Source of the DNA: Mesobacterium pallidum
GTDB lineage: Bacteria > Pseudomonadota > Alphaproteobacteria > Rhodobacterales > Rhodobacteraceae
NCBI RefSeq assembly: GCF_019966535.1
Contig: NZ_JAIMID010000006.1
Span: forward strand, 1-64,000
Reading direction: 5' to 3'
Length of the DNA: 64,000 nt
Shown here: positions 47,309-57,101 of the stretch, piece by piece
Position numbering within the stretch: the first letter of the stretch is position 1
Layout of the letters: every line of letters starts with the position of its first letter
The notes under the pieces: generated by a model
What the model was told of the DNA's origin: nothing
The model's input: only the letters and a program-made list of their open reading frames with translations
Databases searched by the model: none
Made by a program: the position numbers and the translations under genes

Positions 47309-47689
47309 CTAGCGCGGCGGTGCCAGCCCCTCGGCCGCGAGCAGCCGGGCGCAATCGTCCATCGCGTCGGTAAAGGACGTGAGCGCGCGCAGCCCGGACA
47401 TCGTCCCGGCCTCGGCCAGGGCGCGGTAGGTGAGCGTGTCGATCCGCGCGCGACCGGCGGCGCGGTTGACCTCGACCAGGCGCATGGCCTCGGGGGTCGC
47501 GTCAAGCCGGCGGTCGATCTCGGTCGCAAGCATCGCCGCCGCCTCGGCCCAGGCGGCATCGCCCCGCGCGGCGGCGGCCTCGTAACGCCCCCAGCAAAGC
47601 GAAAGCCCGGAGAGCCCGGGCTTTGCGTTTTCTTGCATCAATGAGTCCTGTGCCGCGCTTGCCCCCAGAAGGATCAGCGCGGCCAGCAT
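47309..47689 (-). CDS. small exported protein, hypothetical
   Basis: 126 residues. A short signal-like N-terminus (M-L-A-A-L-I-L-L-G-A-S-A-A-Q-D) leads into an Ala/Arg-rich helical protein with two cysteines. Unrecognised. It starts 2 bases after the cobS stop, so it is probably the last gene of a cobS transcript. A strong GC hairpin lies inside its early codons (47605-47628). Confidence 0.65.
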   Translation of the reverse strand: MLAALILLGASAAQDSLMQENAKPGLSGLSLCWGRYEAAAARGDAAWAEAAAMLATEIDRRLDATPEAMRLVEVNRAAGRARIDTLTYRALAEAGTMSGLRALTSFTDAMDDCARLLAAEGLAPPR

Positions 47690-47691
47690 CT

Positions 47692-48678
47692 CTACCCGAG
47701 GCTCAGGCTTGCCGCGCTTTCGGGCAGTTCCTCGTCAAAGCAGCGCTGGTAGAACTCTGCCACTGTCTGGCGCTCGAGCTCGTCGCACTTGTTGAGGAAG
47801 GTCACGCGGAAGGCGTAGCCCAGGTTGCGGAAGATCTCGGCGTTCTGGGCCCAGGTGATCACGGTCCGCGGCGACATGACGGTCGACAGGTCGCCGTTCA
47901 TGAAGGCGGTCCGGGTCAGGTCGGCCAGGTGCACCATCTGGCTGACCTGCTTGCGGCCCTTTTCGGTGTTGTAATGCGGGTTCTTCGACAGAACGATCGC
48001 CACCTCGGCATCATGGCTGAGGTAGTTCAGCGTCGCGACCAGCGACCAGCGGTCCATCTGGGCCTGGTTGATCTGCTGGGTGCCGTGGTAAAGGCCCGTG
48101 GTGTCGCCAAGGCCGACGGTGTTGGCCGTGGCGAAGAGGCGGAAGAACGGGTGCGGGGTGATGATCTCGTTCTGGTCAAGCAGGGTCAGCTTGCCGTCAT
48201 GTTCCAGCACGCGCTGGATCACGAACATCACGTCCGCGCGGCCGGCGTCGTATTCGTCGAAGACGATGGCGACCGGGTTGCGCAGCGCCCAGGGCAGGAT
48301 GCCCTCGTGGAACTCGGTCACCTGCTTGCCGTCGCGCAGCTTGATCGCGTCCTTGCCGATCAGGTCGATCCGGCTGATGTGGCTGTCGAGGTTGACGCGT
48401 ACCGCAGGCCAGTTCAGCCGCGCGGCGACCTGTTCGATATGGGTCGACTTGCCGGTGCCGTGGTAGCCCTGGATCATCACGCGGCGGTTGTTGCGAAAGC
48501 CCGCAAGGATCGCCAGCGTCGTGTCCGGGTCGAACTTGTAGGTCGAATCGATGTCCGGAACCCGGTCCGTGGCCTCGGCAAAGCCCTTGACCACCATGTC
48601 CGTGTCGATCCCGAACATCTCGCGAACCGAAATCTCCTCGGTGGGTTTGGCGGTCATGTCGCTCATCCCGTCAGCCAT
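47692..48678 (-). CDS. cobS: cobaltochelatase subunit CobS (AAA+)
   Basis: The 328-residue AAA+ ATPase that powers cobalt insertion. It has Walker [10 protein letters not shown] near 84, Walker B I-V-F-D-E-Y-D near 142 and the sensor region F-A-T-A-N-T-V. The N-terminus [13 protein letters not shown] is a family signature. Three in-frame ATGs (48687, 48678, 48666) are possible; AGGAAGG stands about 10 bases before 48678, which gives normal length. It partners with CobT at 43.0-44.9 kb; CobN is outside the window. Confidence 0.96.
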   Translation of the reverse strand: MADGMSDMTAKPTEEISVREMFGIDTDMVVKGFAEATDRVPDIDSTYKFDPDTTLAILAGFRNNRRVMIQGYHGTGKSTHIEQVAARLNWPAVRVNLDSHISRIDLIGKDAIKLRDGKQVTEFHEGILPWALRNPVAIVFDEYDAGRADVMFVIQRVLEHDGKLTLLDQNEIITPHPFFRLFATANTVGLGDTTGLYHGTQQINQAQMDRWSLVATLNYLSHDAEVAIVLSKNPHYNTEKGRKQVSQMVHLADLTRTAFMNGDLSTVMSPRTVITWAQNAEIFRNLGYAFRVTFLNKCDELERQTVAEFYQRCFDEELPESAASLSLG

Positions 48679-48803
48679 CTCTCTCATTCCTTCCTCAGGT
48701 GGCATGCCGGGCCACCGGGCTCCGGGATGCACCAAATCCATGGCGGACACAAGGGGAACCCCGGCGGCAATGGCCCCGTGGCACCCGCCTACCCTTGCCT
48801 TGA

Positions 48804-49301
48804 TCAGGACCCGTAGACCTCGATCGTCGGCAGATCGGTCAGCGGCGCCTCGATCAGGCGCATGGCGGCCAGCGACAGCCGGCTGCCGGCGCCGGGTTCG
48901 CCGTCGATCGGGATCAGGTCGACCTCGGCGCTTTTGCCGGTGGCGGGAAAGACCACCCGGCCCTTGCCGGCCACGCTGACCAGCGGCGTCTTGATCCAGA
49001 ACCCGGGCTGAGTCGGATCCCCGAGCGAGGCGATGGTCTCGCCCAGCTTGCGCTCGCCCGCCTCGGGCGCGGCGCTGGCGGCGGCGGCGCGCTGCTCGGC
49101 GGTGGTGGTGTCGTATTGTTCCTCGGTGCGGGCGGTGCGCGGCGGCGGCGGGGCCACGGCGACGGGCTCGGCAACCTGCGCGGATGCCTCGGCTTCGGGT
49201 TCGTCCACCGGGGGCGCGTCCATCGCCGCCTCGGTACAGGCCGCCAGCAGCGCCAGCGCGGCCAGTGGCACCATGCCCCGCGTCCATGCAAATCCGGTCA
49301 T
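48804..49301 (-). CDS. lipoprotein, unknown function
   Basis: 165 residues. The signal ends A-L-L-A-A-C (lipobox, Cys22). A Pro/Glu/Ala-rich linker (about 28-70) leads to a compact C-terminal domain with [16 protein letters not shown] near 95 and a closing E-V-Y-G-S. Such proteins are sometimes labelled galactarate dehydratase in databases, but the sequence shows no enzyme motif and I consider that label wrong. Upstream of cobS in the same direction, gap 125 bases. Confidence 0.75.
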   Translation of the reverse strand: MTGFAWTRGMVPLAALALLAACTEAAMDAPPVDEPEAEASAQVAEPVAVAPPPPRTARTEEQYDTTTAEQRAAAASAAPEAGERKLGETIASLGDPTQPGFWIKTPLVSVAGKGRVVFPATGKSAEVDLIPIDGEPGAGSRLSLAAMRLIEAPLTDLPTIEVYGS

Positions 49302-49442
49302 TCTTCAGTCCCTTCTGCGACCCCAAATCGCTGCGCGGGCCCGGCCCGCCGTGCATCTGCGCACAAGCTAGGGCGCGCCCGTGCCTGCGTCCACCGAAAG
49401 TCTCCCTTGCGGGCAAGGGTCCGCGGACCTAGTTTCTTCTCC

Positions 49443-50450
49443 ATGAACGCGCCTCTCATCGACCCCTTCGCCCGAGCGATCACCTACCTCCGTGTCTCCG
49501 TCACGGACCGCTGTGATTTCCGCTGCACTTATTGCATGGCCGAGAACATGTCGTTCCTGCCGAAAAAGGAGCTGCTGACGCTCGAGGAGCTGGACCGCAT
49601 GTGTTCCACCTTTGTCGGCCTGGGCGTGCGCAAGCTGCGCATCACGGGCGGCGAGCCGCTGGTGCGGCGGGACATCATGACCTTTTTCCGGTCGATGTCG
49701 CGGCATCTCGACAGTGGCGCGCTGGAAGAGCTGACGCTCACCACCAACGGCAGCCAGCTGGCGCGCTTTGCCGGCGACCTCGCGGATGCGGGCGTGCGAC
49801 GGGTCAACATCTCGCTCGACACGCTGGACGAGGACAAGTTCGCCCGCGTCACCCGCTGGGGGCGCCTGCCGCAGGTGCTCAAGGGCATCGACGCGGCGCA
49901 GGCGGCGGGCCTGCGGGTCAAGATCAACGCCGTGGCACTCAAGGGCTTCAACGAGGACGAGTTGCAGCGCCTGACCGAATGGTGCGCGGAACGCGACATG
50001 GACATGACCTGGATCGAGGTGATGCCCATGGGCGACATGGGCGAGACCGACCGCATCGGACAGTTCTGGTCGGTCGAGGACGTGCGCGCCCAGCTGGCGC
50101 AACATTACACCGTCACCGACATCCCCGAGCGCACAGGCGGGCCCGCGCGCTACGTGAAGCTTGAGGAGACGGGGCAGAAGATCGGCTTCATCACCCCGCT
50201 CAGCCACAATTTCTGCGAAAGCTGCAACCGGGTGCGGATCACCTGCACCGGCGAGATCTACATGTGCCTCGGCCAGGAAGACCGCGCCGACCTGCGCGCG
50301 GCCCTGCGCAACCACCCCGAGGATGACGCGGCGTTGGAACAGGCCATCCGCGCCGCCATCGCGCTCAAGCCCAAGGGGCACGATTTCGACTATTCGCGGC
50401 AGACGGTCGCGGGCCAGGTGTCGCGCCACATGTCGCACACCGGGGGCTGA
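49443..50450 (+). CDS. moaA: GTP 3',8-cyclase (molybdenum cofactor synthesis)
   Basis: A 335-residue radical SAM enzyme that starts molybdopterin synthesis from GTP. The SAM cluster ligands are Cys24, Cys28 and Cys31 (C-x3-C-x2-C); the C-terminal cluster ligands lie in [12 protein letters not shown]; the end is the Gly-Gly tail needed for activity. It may supply cofactor for the iorAB enzyme at 6.3-9.1 kb, although the loci are far apart. Divergent from the lipoprotein gene. Confidence 0.97.
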   Translation: MNAPLIDPFARAITYLRVSVTDRCDFRCTYCMAENMSFLPKKELLTLEELDRMCSTFVGLGVRKLRITGGEPLVRRDIMTFFRSMSRHLDSGALEELTLTTNGSQLARFAGDLADAGVRRVNISLDTLDEDKFARVTRWGRLPQVLKGIDAAQAAGLRVKINAVALKGFNEDELQRLTEWCAERDMDMTWIEVMPMGDMGETDRIGQFWSVEDVRAQLAQHYTVTDIPERTGGPARYVKLEETGQKIGFITPLSHNFCESCNRVRITCTGEIYMCLGQEDRADLRAALRNHPEDDAALEQAIRAAIALKPKGHDFDYSRQTVAGQVSRHMSHTGG

Positions 50451-50519
50451 CCTCCCGAGAGATGCGTGCCGCGATCACGGTTTCATGATCCGTCAATTTC
50501 TGGATGCGATACCCGCATC

Positions 50520-51479
50520 ATGACCAAGGCCCACCCACAGGATACGCCTCACCGTGCCCCGCCCCGGGGCGCGCGGGCCGCGATTCCCGAGCTTGAGCCC
50601 TGCTCGGCCCTCGGCATGATCCTGTCGCGGGTGCTGATCCCGCTGATCTTTGCCATACGCCTGCCGGCACGCCTGCGCCTGCGCCGCGACCGCGCGCGCG
50701 GGCCTGCGTCGGCGCCGCCGCGGGTGCGGCGCGATTTCGCGGTGACCGAAGAGACCCTTGGCAAGACTCGCATGTTCCGCCTCAGGCCCAGGGACCACGT
50801 GTCAACCGGACGGCTGATCTACATTCACGGCGGCGGCTACATGTTCAACCTGATCCCCGCGCAATGGATCATCCTGAGCGAGCTGTGCCGCCAGACCGGG
50901 GTCGAGGTGTTGGTCCCGCTCTACCCGCTTGCGCCCGAGGCGACGGTGGAACAGGGCCTGGCCGCCATTGCCACCGCTTGGGAGGCCGCGACTGGCGAGG
51001 TCGGCGCGCATGGCGTGATCCTGGCCGGCGATTCCGCCGGGGCCGGGCTGGCCCTGGCCTGGGCGCAGCACCTGCGCGACGCCGGGCGCGCGCCGGCGGC
51101 GGGGCTGGTGCTGTTCTCTCCCTGGCTCGACGCGACGGTCGGCGGCGAAGACCAGCCGAAACTGGCGCGGCGCGATGCCATGTTGTCGATCGAGAGCCTG
51201 CGCCAGGCCGGGCGCGCCTGGGCCGGGTCGCGCGGGGCGGATCATCCCTGGATCAGCCCCCTCTTCGGCGCCATGACCGACCTGCCGCCGATCCAGGTCT
51301 TTGCCGGCACGCGCGACGTGCTCTATTCCGACGCGCTGCGCCTCGCCGCCCGACTGCCCGAAATCGACCTGCGCCGCTATGACCAGATGTTCCATGTCTG
51401 GGTCGCCGCCCCGATCCCCGAGGCGCGCCATGCGCTGCAGGCCGCCGGGCGGTTCATCGCCGCGCGGCTGGGCCGTTAG
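50520..51479 (+). CDS. alpha/beta hydrolase, hormone-sensitive lipase family
   Basis: 319 residues. The oxyanion motif H-G-G-G-Y (about 101-105) and nucleophile elbow G-D-S-A-G (about 175-179) define HSL-type esterases. The Asp and His of the triad are in T-R-D-V-L-Y and M-F-H-V-W. Substrate is a short-chain ester or similar. The Arg-rich N-terminus may begin later than annotated. Its stop TAG overlaps the recN stop TAA (convergent genes). Confidence 0.88.
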   Translation: MTKAHPQDTPHRAPPRGARAAIPELEPCSALGMILSRVLIPLIFAIRLPARLRLRRDRARGPASAPPRVRRDFAVTEETLGKTRMFRLRPRDHVSTGRLIYIHGGGYMFNLIPAQWIILSELCRQTGVEVLVPLYPLAPEATVEQGLAAIATAWEAATGEVGAHGVILAGDSAGAGLALAWAQHLRDAGRAPAAGLVLFSPWLDATVGGEDQPKLARRDAMLSIESLRQAGRAWAGSRGADHPWISPLFGAMTDLPPIQVFAGTRDVLYSDALRLAARLPEIDLRRYDQMFHVWVAAPIPEARHALQAAGRFIAARLGR

Positions 51480-53131
51480 CCGACCGCGCCCAGCAGGGCC
51501 TGCGCCGCCGCCCGCGCCTCGGGCGTGATGCGGTCGCCCGAGATCATGCGCGCGATCTCGTCCACGCGATGATCGTCCGGAAGCGCGGTCACGGTCGACA
51601 GGGTCGCCCCGTCCGCCACGCGCTTTTCCACCCGCCAGTGATGCGCCCCCAGCGCCGCCACCTGCGGCGAATGCGTCACCACCAGCACCTGCCCCGTCTC
51701 GGCCAGCGCGGCAAGGCGCCGCCCCACGGCATCCGCCGTGGCGCCGCCGACCCCGCGGTCGATCTCGTCGAAGATCATGGTCGCGCCGCCCTGCGGATCC
51801 GACAGGCAGACCTTGAGCGCCAGCAGGAAACGGCTGAGCTCCCCGCCCGAGGCGATCTTGGCCAGCGGGCCCGAGGGCGCGCCGGGGTTGGTCGCCACGG
51901 TGAACTGCACCGCGTCCCGCCCCTCGGGCCCGGCGGGGCCCTCGGTGATCTCTGTGGTGAAGATCGCGCGCTCCATCTTGAGCGGCGCGAGTTCCGCCAT
52001 CACCGCCGCGTCGAGCCGCCCGGCGGCATCCCGTCGCGCATCGGTCAGCGCGGCAGCGGCGGCATCGTACTCGGCCTCGGCCGCCGCAAGTGCCTTGCGC
52101 AGGCTGACCACCTCTGCATCACCGGAATCCAGCGTCTCGAGCCGGCGGCGCAGCGTGCCGGCGAGATCGCCAAGATCATCGGGCGCCACCTGGTGCTTGC
52201 GCGCAAGACCCCGGATCGCAAACAGCCGCTCCTCGGCCTCTTCCAGCTCGAGCGGGTCGTACCGGAGGCTGTCGAGGCAGGCCTCGACGCCCTGCGTCGC
52301 CTCGCCCAGCTCGACCAGCGCGCGGTTCAAGGCGGCCAGCGGCTCTTCCAGCGCGCCCTCGGCGGCATCGGCGGCGCCTTCGAGCCAGCGCATCGCGTCG
52401 CCCATCGCGCCCTCGGCCCCTTCGAGCCCCAGCGCCTGCGCGGCGCGGGCGATGTCCTCGCGGATGCGCTCGGCCCCCTGCATCATCCGACGGCGGGTGT
52501 CGAGCACTTCCTCCTCGCCCTGCTGCGGATCCAGCTTGTCCAGCTCGGCCACCGCATGGCGCAGGAAATCCTCTTCCTTGGTCAGCTCGGCCAGTGCGGC
52601 TTCGACCTCGTCCAGCCGTTTGCGAGTGCTGGCGACATGCGCCCAGGCCCTGGCCGTCTCGGCCCGCTCGGCCCCGAGCCCGGCGTAATCGTCCAGCATG
52701 GCCCGGTGACCGCGCGGGTTCAAAAGGCCCCGGTCGTCGTGCTGGCCATGCAGCTCGACCAGCGTGTCGCCGAGCGCGCGCAGCACCTCGCCGCTGACGC
52801 GGGTGTCGTTGACCCAGGCGGTCTTGCGCCCCGAAGTCGTGTTGACCCGGCGCAGCAGCAGCTCCTCCCCGCCCGGCAGCCCGGCCTCTTCGAGGATCGC
52901 ATGGGCGGCATGGCCGTCGGGCAGGTCGAACTCGGCCACCACCTCGCCCTGCTCGGCGCCTTGGCGCACCAGCTCGGCCCGGCCGCGCCAACCAAGGACA
53001 AACCCGAGCGAATCCAGCAGGATCGACTTGCCGGCCCCGGTCTCGCCGGTCAGCACGTTCAGACCCGGCTGGAAGGCAAGCTCCAGCCGGTCGATGATCA
53101 GCATGTCACGGATGTCGAGATGGCGCAGCAT
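51476..53131 (-). CDS. recN: DNA repair protein RecN
   Basis: A 551-residue SMC-like ATPase that acts in double-strand-break repair. Walker A is G-E-T-G-A-G-K-S (29-36), two long Ala/Glu coiled-coil arms follow, then the ABC signature L-A-K-I-A-S-G-G-E-L-S-R and Walker B M-I-F-D-E-I-D near 450. Standard length. It closes the division cluster here, as in other Rhodobacteraceae. A REP palindrome separates it from bamD. No good SOS box was seen at its promoter. Confidence 0.97.
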   Translation of the reverse strand: MLRHLDIRDMLIIDRLELAFQPGLNVLTGETGAGKSILLDSLGFVLGWRGRAELVRQGAEQGEVVAEFDLPDGHAAHAILEEAGLPGGEELLLRRVNTTSGRKTAWVNDTRVSGEVLRALGDTLVELHGQHDDRGLLNPRGHRAMLDDYAGLGAERAETARAWAHVASTRKRLDEVEAALAELTKEEDFLRHAVAELDKLDPQQGEEEVLDTRRRMMQGAERIREDIARAAQALGLEGAEGAMGDAMRWLEGAADAAEGALEEPLAALNRALVELGEATQGVEACLDSLRYDPLELEEAEERLFAIRGLARKHQVAPDDLGDLAGTLRRRLETLDSGDAEVVSLRKALAAAEAEYDAAAAALTDARRDAAGRLDAAVMAELAPLKMERAIFTTEITEGPAGPEGRDAVQFTVATNPGAPSGPLAKIASGGELSRFLLALKVCLSDPQGGATMIFDEIDRGVGGATADAVGRRLAALAETGQVLVVTHSPQVAALGAHHWRVEKRVADGATLSTVTALPDDHRVDEIARMISGDRITPEARAAAQALLGAVG

Positions 53132-53201
53132 CGGGGCGACTCAGGGCAGCAACGGATCTACACCATATACAGCGGAATTCCAGGGAACCCCACCACATGA
53201 T

Positions 53202-53224
53202 GTAGGGTGGGGTTTGACCCCACC
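53202..53224. repeat. REP palindrome, copy 6
   Basis: GTAGGGTGGGGT-TTG-ACCCCACC-type, between recN and bamD, 5 bases from the bamD stop. A half repeat GGAACCCCACC (53184-53194) lies next to it in inverse order. Same family as the RAYT-linked copies 24 kb away. Confidence 0.9.
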
Positions 53225-53229
53225 GTCGG

Positions 53230-54093
53230 TTACAGCCATTCCCCCTTGATGACCTGGCGGTAGATCCGGGCCAGCCAGTTCTCGCCCTGCGGCTTCATCT
53301 CGAGCCCCTGGCCGGTCAGCAGCGCGTAGCTGTCCTCGTACCACTCGGTCGACCGGTAGTTGTGGCCAAGGATGGCGCCGGCGGTCTGTGCCTCGTCGGT
53401 GAAGCCCAGCGACAGGTAGCTCTCCACCAGCCGGTGCAGCGCCTCGGCGGTGTGGCTGGTGGTCTGGAAATCCTCGACCACGACGCGGAAGCGGTTGATC
53501 GCGGCCGGGTACTGCTTGCGCTTGAGGTAGAAGCGCCCGATCTCCATTTCCTTCGCCGCGAGGTGGTCGAAGGCGAGGTCGAATTTCAAGATCGCCGAAC
53601 GGGCATATTCGCTGTCGGGATAAAGCTCGATCACCGTGCGCAGCGATTGCAGCGCCTGGAAGGTCAGCCCCTGGTCGCGCCCGACCTCGTCGATCTGGTC
53701 GTAGTAGCTGAGCGCCAGCAGGTACTGCGCATAGGCCGCGTCCTCACCCGTCGGGTAGAAGTCGATGTAACGCTGCGCCGACGACCGCGAATTCTCGTAA
53801 TCCTCGTCCGAATGGAAGGCATAGGCCTGCATGATCAGCGCCCGCTTGGCCCAGTCGGAATAGGGATAAAGCCGCTCGATTTCCGAGAAATAGAAGGCCG
53901 CGTCCTCGTAGCGACGGCGCTCCATCTCGAATTCGCCGCGCTCGAAGATCTGCTCGGGCGTGAAATTCTCGATCGGGATGTTGCCGCGACCGAAGCCCCT
54001 GGATTCGCTGCCGCCAGAGCCGCCACAAGCCGAGAGCACTGCCACGAGGGCCACAGCGCCGACCCACTTCGCCCGGGAAACGCCCCCTCTCAT
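53230..54093 (-). CDS. bamD: outer-membrane assembly lipoprotein BamD
   Basis: 287 residues. The lipobox L-S-A-C (Cys23) is followed by a Gly/Ser stretch and about five TPR-like helical pairs (Y-E-D-A-A-F-Y-F-S-E-I-E-R-L-Y-P-Y-S and similar). BamD works in the Bam complex that inserts beta-barrel proteins. Located between lpxC and recN, the typical alphaproteobacterial place. ATG at 54093. Confidence 0.95.
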   Translation of the reverse strand: MRGGVSRAKWVGAVALVAVLSACGGSGGSESRGFGRGNIPIENFTPEQIFERGEFEMERRRYEDAAFYFSEIERLYPYSDWAKRALIMQAYAFHSDEDYENSRSSAQRYIDFYPTGEDAAYAQYLLALSYYDQIDEVGRDQGLTFQALQSLRTVIELYPDSEYARSAILKFDLAFDHLAAKEMEIGRFYLKRKQYPAAINRFRVVVEDFQTTSHTAEALHRLVESYLSLGFTDEAQTAGAILGHNYRSTEWYEDSYALLTGQGLEMKPQGENWLARIYRQVIKGEWL

Positions 54094-54238
54094 GCCTGAC
54101 CACCCTCTGAGTTCCTGCCCGGGGCCTTACCCGGCCCCGATTGTCGGCTTGGGTCTAGCATAGAAAATCCGGGGGCAAAATGGTCTTGGCGCGTTTTTGA
54201 TCGGCTGAGGATTTCGCGCCGCGACACGCCGCGCGGGG

Positions 54239-55159
54239 TCACGCGACGGCGGGCATTTCATCAAGCCGCACGCCCACGCCCGGCAGCAGCGCCGCGGTTT
54301 CGGCGTCGCAGGTGCGGATGCGGAAGGCGCCCGGCGTGGCGAAAAGCTTGCGCAGCAGCTTGTTGGTGATCGCGTGGCCGGCGCGATGGCCGGTGTAGCG
54401 GCCCAGGATCGGCCCGCCCGCCAGCGCGAGATCCCCCAGCGCGTCGAGCATCTTGTGGCGCACGGCCTCGTCCCGGTGGCGCAGACCGCCGGGGCTGAGG
54501 ACCTTGTCGCCCTCGACCACCACCGCGTTCTCCATCGTGCCGCCCAAAGCGAGCCCGTTGGCGCGCATCGCGTCCACGTCGGCTTGGCGGCAGAAGGTGC
54601 GGCTGTCGCAGAGCTCGCGCACGAAGGTGCCGTTGTTCAGCACCAGCGCCTTGTCCTGACGGCCGATCACCTGGTCGGCGAAATCGATGTGGAACGCCAT
54701 CTCGCTGCGCGGTGCGGGCGAGAGGCTCGCCCAGGCGTCGCCTTGGTCGAACCGCACCGGGGCGAGGATCTCGATCACCGTGACGGCGGCGGCAAGCTGG
54801 CGGGTGCCTGCCTCGAGGAAGGCCTGCACGAAGGGGGCGGAGGAGCCATCGAGGATCGGGACCTCGGGGCCGTCGATGTCGATGCGGGCGTTGTGGATGC
54901 CGAGCCCGGCCAGGGCGGCCATCACGTGTTCGATGGTCGAGACCGAGACGCCGGCCTCGTTCACCACGCGGGTGCACAGGCGTGCATCGTCGACGAGGTC
55001 CCAGCGCGCGGGCACCACGGCGTTGCCAAGGCGGATGTCGGTCCGGCGGAACCGCACGCCGCTGCCGGCCGGAGCCGGATGCACGGTCATCGTCACGGGC
55101 TGTCCGCCATGCAGGCCGACCCCGTCGAAACGAACCACCGATTTGAGCGTCTTCTGCAC
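54239..55159 (-). CDS. lpxC: UDP-3-O-acyl-N-acetylglucosamine deacetylase
   Basis: A 306-residue zinc enzyme for the first committed step of lipid A synthesis. It starts (GTG at 55159) M-Q-K-T-L-K-S, then G-V-G-L-H-G-G near 14-20. Zinc ligands are in T-I-E-H-V near 76 and H-K-M-L-D near 235. Length is standard for LpxC, while an upstream ATG at 55363 would add about 68 unrelated residues. Follows ftsZ on the minus strand after the ftsZ terminator, so it has its own promoter in 55160-55400. Confidence 0.96.
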   Translation of the reverse strand: MQKTLKSVVRFDGVGLHGGQPVTMTVHPAPAGSGVRFRRTDIRLGNAVVPARWDLVDDARLCTRVVNEAGVSVSTIEHVMAALAGLGIHNARIDIDGPEVPILDGSSAPFVQAFLEAGTRQLAAAVTVIEILAPVRFDQGDAWASLSPAPRSEMAFHIDFADQVIGRQDKALVLNNGTFVRELCDSRTFCRQADVDAMRANGLALGGTMENAVVVEGDKVLSPGGLRHRDEAVRHKMLDALGDLALAGGPILGRYTGHRAGHAITNKLLRKLFATPGAFRIRTCDAETAALLPGVGVRLDEMPAVA

Positions 55160-55408
55160 GATTGACCTCGAACGTCCAATTGTCAGAGGCAGATCGCCCC
55201 TTGTTGCAGGGTAGTTAATCACTGGGGGGCCGTGGCTCAATTCACTCTTTGCGACGCTCTGAAACATGGAAACACGCGGTGAGCGGTGGCCTGCCGACGA
55301 CCTGAAGACGCTGTCGTAACCTGTTGTTTCGACGTCGTAATTCAACCCGCCGGCCGACATCACACGGGCGCGATAAGGGGCCGATGATCACGACATTGCA
55401 ACAAAAAA

Positions 55409-55430
55409 GGGCCGCCCCAAGGGGCGGCCC
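55409..55430 (-). terminator. intrinsic terminator after ftsZ
   Basis: Perfect 10-bp stem GGGCCGCCCC / GGGGCGGCCC with loop AA, followed on the minus strand by TTTTTTGT. It is 27 bases past the ftsZ stop. Strongly placed. Confidence 0.85.
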
Positions 55431-55457
55431 GTGATCTTGTGGACAAGTGCCGTGGCG

Positions 55458-57101
55458 TCAGTTGGCCTGGCGGCGCAGGAAGGCGGGGATCTCGATCCGC
55501 TCCTGGTCGGGGTCCACGGCCTGGGCCCGCTGGGGCGCCGGCGCGGCCGCCTGGCCACCCTGCACGCGGGGCTGCTGGCGCGGTTGCTGGGCCTGGGGCT
55601 GGTTGCCCTCGGCATGGCCGGTCATGCGGTTGATCAGCGAGTTGATGCCAAAGCGCGGGCGTTCACCCTCGGCCGCGGCCGGCTTTGCTGCGGGACGCTC
55701 TTCGGCGCGCGGCGCCTGACGTGCGGCATCGACGCCCTTGTTGTGGCGCACGGCGGCCTGCAGACGGGCCAGCGCCTCGGAAGACGGGGTGCCGGCCGGG
55801 GCGGGCTGCGGAGCGACATAGGCCTCGGGCTCATGCGCCTCGGCCTCGAAATCGTCGTCGCGCGGCTGGAAGGCCGCGACCTGCGGCTTGTAGGCCGGGG
55901 CGGGCAGACCGTCGCTGCCCTCGTCGTCGAAGATGGATTCCATCTGCTCTTCGGCCGCGGCACGCTGGGTGTCGAGATCGGCAAACAGCGACGGCTCTTC
56001 GTGGCGCGCGGCGACCTGGGCCGGGGCCGGCTTGGGCGCGGGCTTCGGCGCTTCTTCCACGGCTTCGATCTCGGACGGCTGCTTGAGCGGCTCGGACAGC
56101 TTGCGGCGCGGGACTGGCACGTCATGCACGGTGTCCGAGGCGTCGATGCCGGTGGCGACGACCGACACGCGCATCGCGCCGCCCATGCTTTCGTCCAGCG
56201 TGGAGCCGACGATGATGTTGGCGTCCGCGTCCACTTCCTCGCGGATGCGGTTGGCGGCTTCGTCCAGCTCGAACAGGGTCAGGTCATGCCCGCCGGTGAT
56301 GTTGATCAGCACGCCCTTGGCGCCGCGCAGCGAGATCTCGTCGAGCAGCGGGTTGGCGATCGCCTTCTCGGCGGCCTGGATGGCGCGGTCTTCGCCCTCG
56401 GCCTCGCCGGTGCCCATCATGGCCTTGCCCATTTCGTCCATCACGGCGCGGACGTCGGCAAAGTCGAGGTTGATGAGGCCCGGGCGGACCATCAGGTCGG
56501 TCACGCCCTTGACGCCCTGATACAGCACGTCGTCGGCCATCGAGAACGCCTCGGTGAAGGTCGTCTTTTCGTTGGCGAGGCGGAACAGGTTCTGGTTGGG
56601 GATGATGATCAGCGTGTCGACCATCTTCTGCAGGGCCTCGACGCCGTCCTCGGCCTGCTTCATCCGCTTGCCGCCCTCGAACTGGAACGGCTTGGTCACG
56701 ACGCCGACGGTCAGCACGCCCAGCTCGCGCGCGGCCTGCGCGATGATCGGCGCGGCGCCGGTGCCCGTGCCACCGCCCATCCCGGCGGTGATAAAGCACA
56801 TGTGCGCGCCGGCCAGGTGATCGACGATCTGCTCGATGCTCTCTTCGGCGGCGGCGGCCCCGATGCTGGCCTTGGCGCCGGCGCCCAGACCTTCGGTGAC
56901 CTTCACGCCCAGCTGGATGCGGTTTTCCGCGTTCGACTGCTGCAGCGCCTGCGCGTCGGTGTTCGCCACCACGAAGTCCACGCCGTCCAGCTGCTTGTCG
57001 ATCATGTTGTTGACCGCGTTGCCACCAGCCCCACCAACGCCGAACACGGTGATACGGGGCTTGAGCTCTTCCTGGCCGGGCATCGAGAGATTGAGGGTCA
57101 T
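55458..57101 (-). CDS. ftsZ: cell division protein FtsZ
   Basis: A 547-residue tubulin-like GTPase that forms the division ring. G-V-G-G-A-G-G-N-A near 21, tubulin signature G109-G-G-T-G-T-G115. After the polymerising core (to about 320) comes a long Pro/Ala/Gln-rich linker of ~210 residues, then the conserved C-terminal peptide I-E-I-P-A-F-L-R-R that binds FtsA. Linker length makes it longer than E. coli FtsZ (383), as is usual in this group. A 379-bp upstream region with a CtrA-type box separates it from ftsA, so it has its own control. Confidence 0.98.
   Translation of the reverse strand: MTLNLSMPGQEELKPRITVFGVGGAGGNAVNNMIDKQLDGVDFVVANTDAQALQQSNAENRIQLGVKVTEGLGAGAKASIGAAAAEESIEQIVDHLAGAHMCFITAGMGGGTGTGAAPIIAQAARELGVLTVGVVTKPFQFEGGKRMKQAEDGVEALQKMVDTLIIIPNQNLFRLANEKTTFTEAFSMADDVLYQGVKGVTDLMVRPGLINLDFADVRAVMDEMGKAMMGTGEAEGEDRAIQAAEKAIANPLLDEISLRGAKGVLINITGGHDLTLFELDEAANRIREEVDADANIIVGSTLDESMGGAMRVSVVATGIDASDTVHDVPVPRRKLSEPLKQPSEIEAVEEAPKPAPKPAPAQVAARHEEPSLFADLDTQRAAAEEQMESIFDDEGSDGLPAPAYKPQVAAFQPRDDDFEAEAHEPEAYVAPQPAPAGTPSSEALARLQAAVRHNKGVDAARQAPRAEERPAAKPAAAEGERPRFGINSLINRMTGHAEGNQPQAQQPRQQPRVQGGQAAAPAPQRAQAVDPDQERIEIPAFLRRQAN

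Noticed and set aside
48804-49301. Galactarate dehydratase label for the lipoprotein
   Set aside because: The 165-residue protein has a lipobox and no dehydratase motif.
53165-53190. GTTC-like half sites upstream of recN as an SOS box
   Set aside because: The second half site reads TTCC after seven bases, so two of four bases mismatch. Not a credible LexA site.
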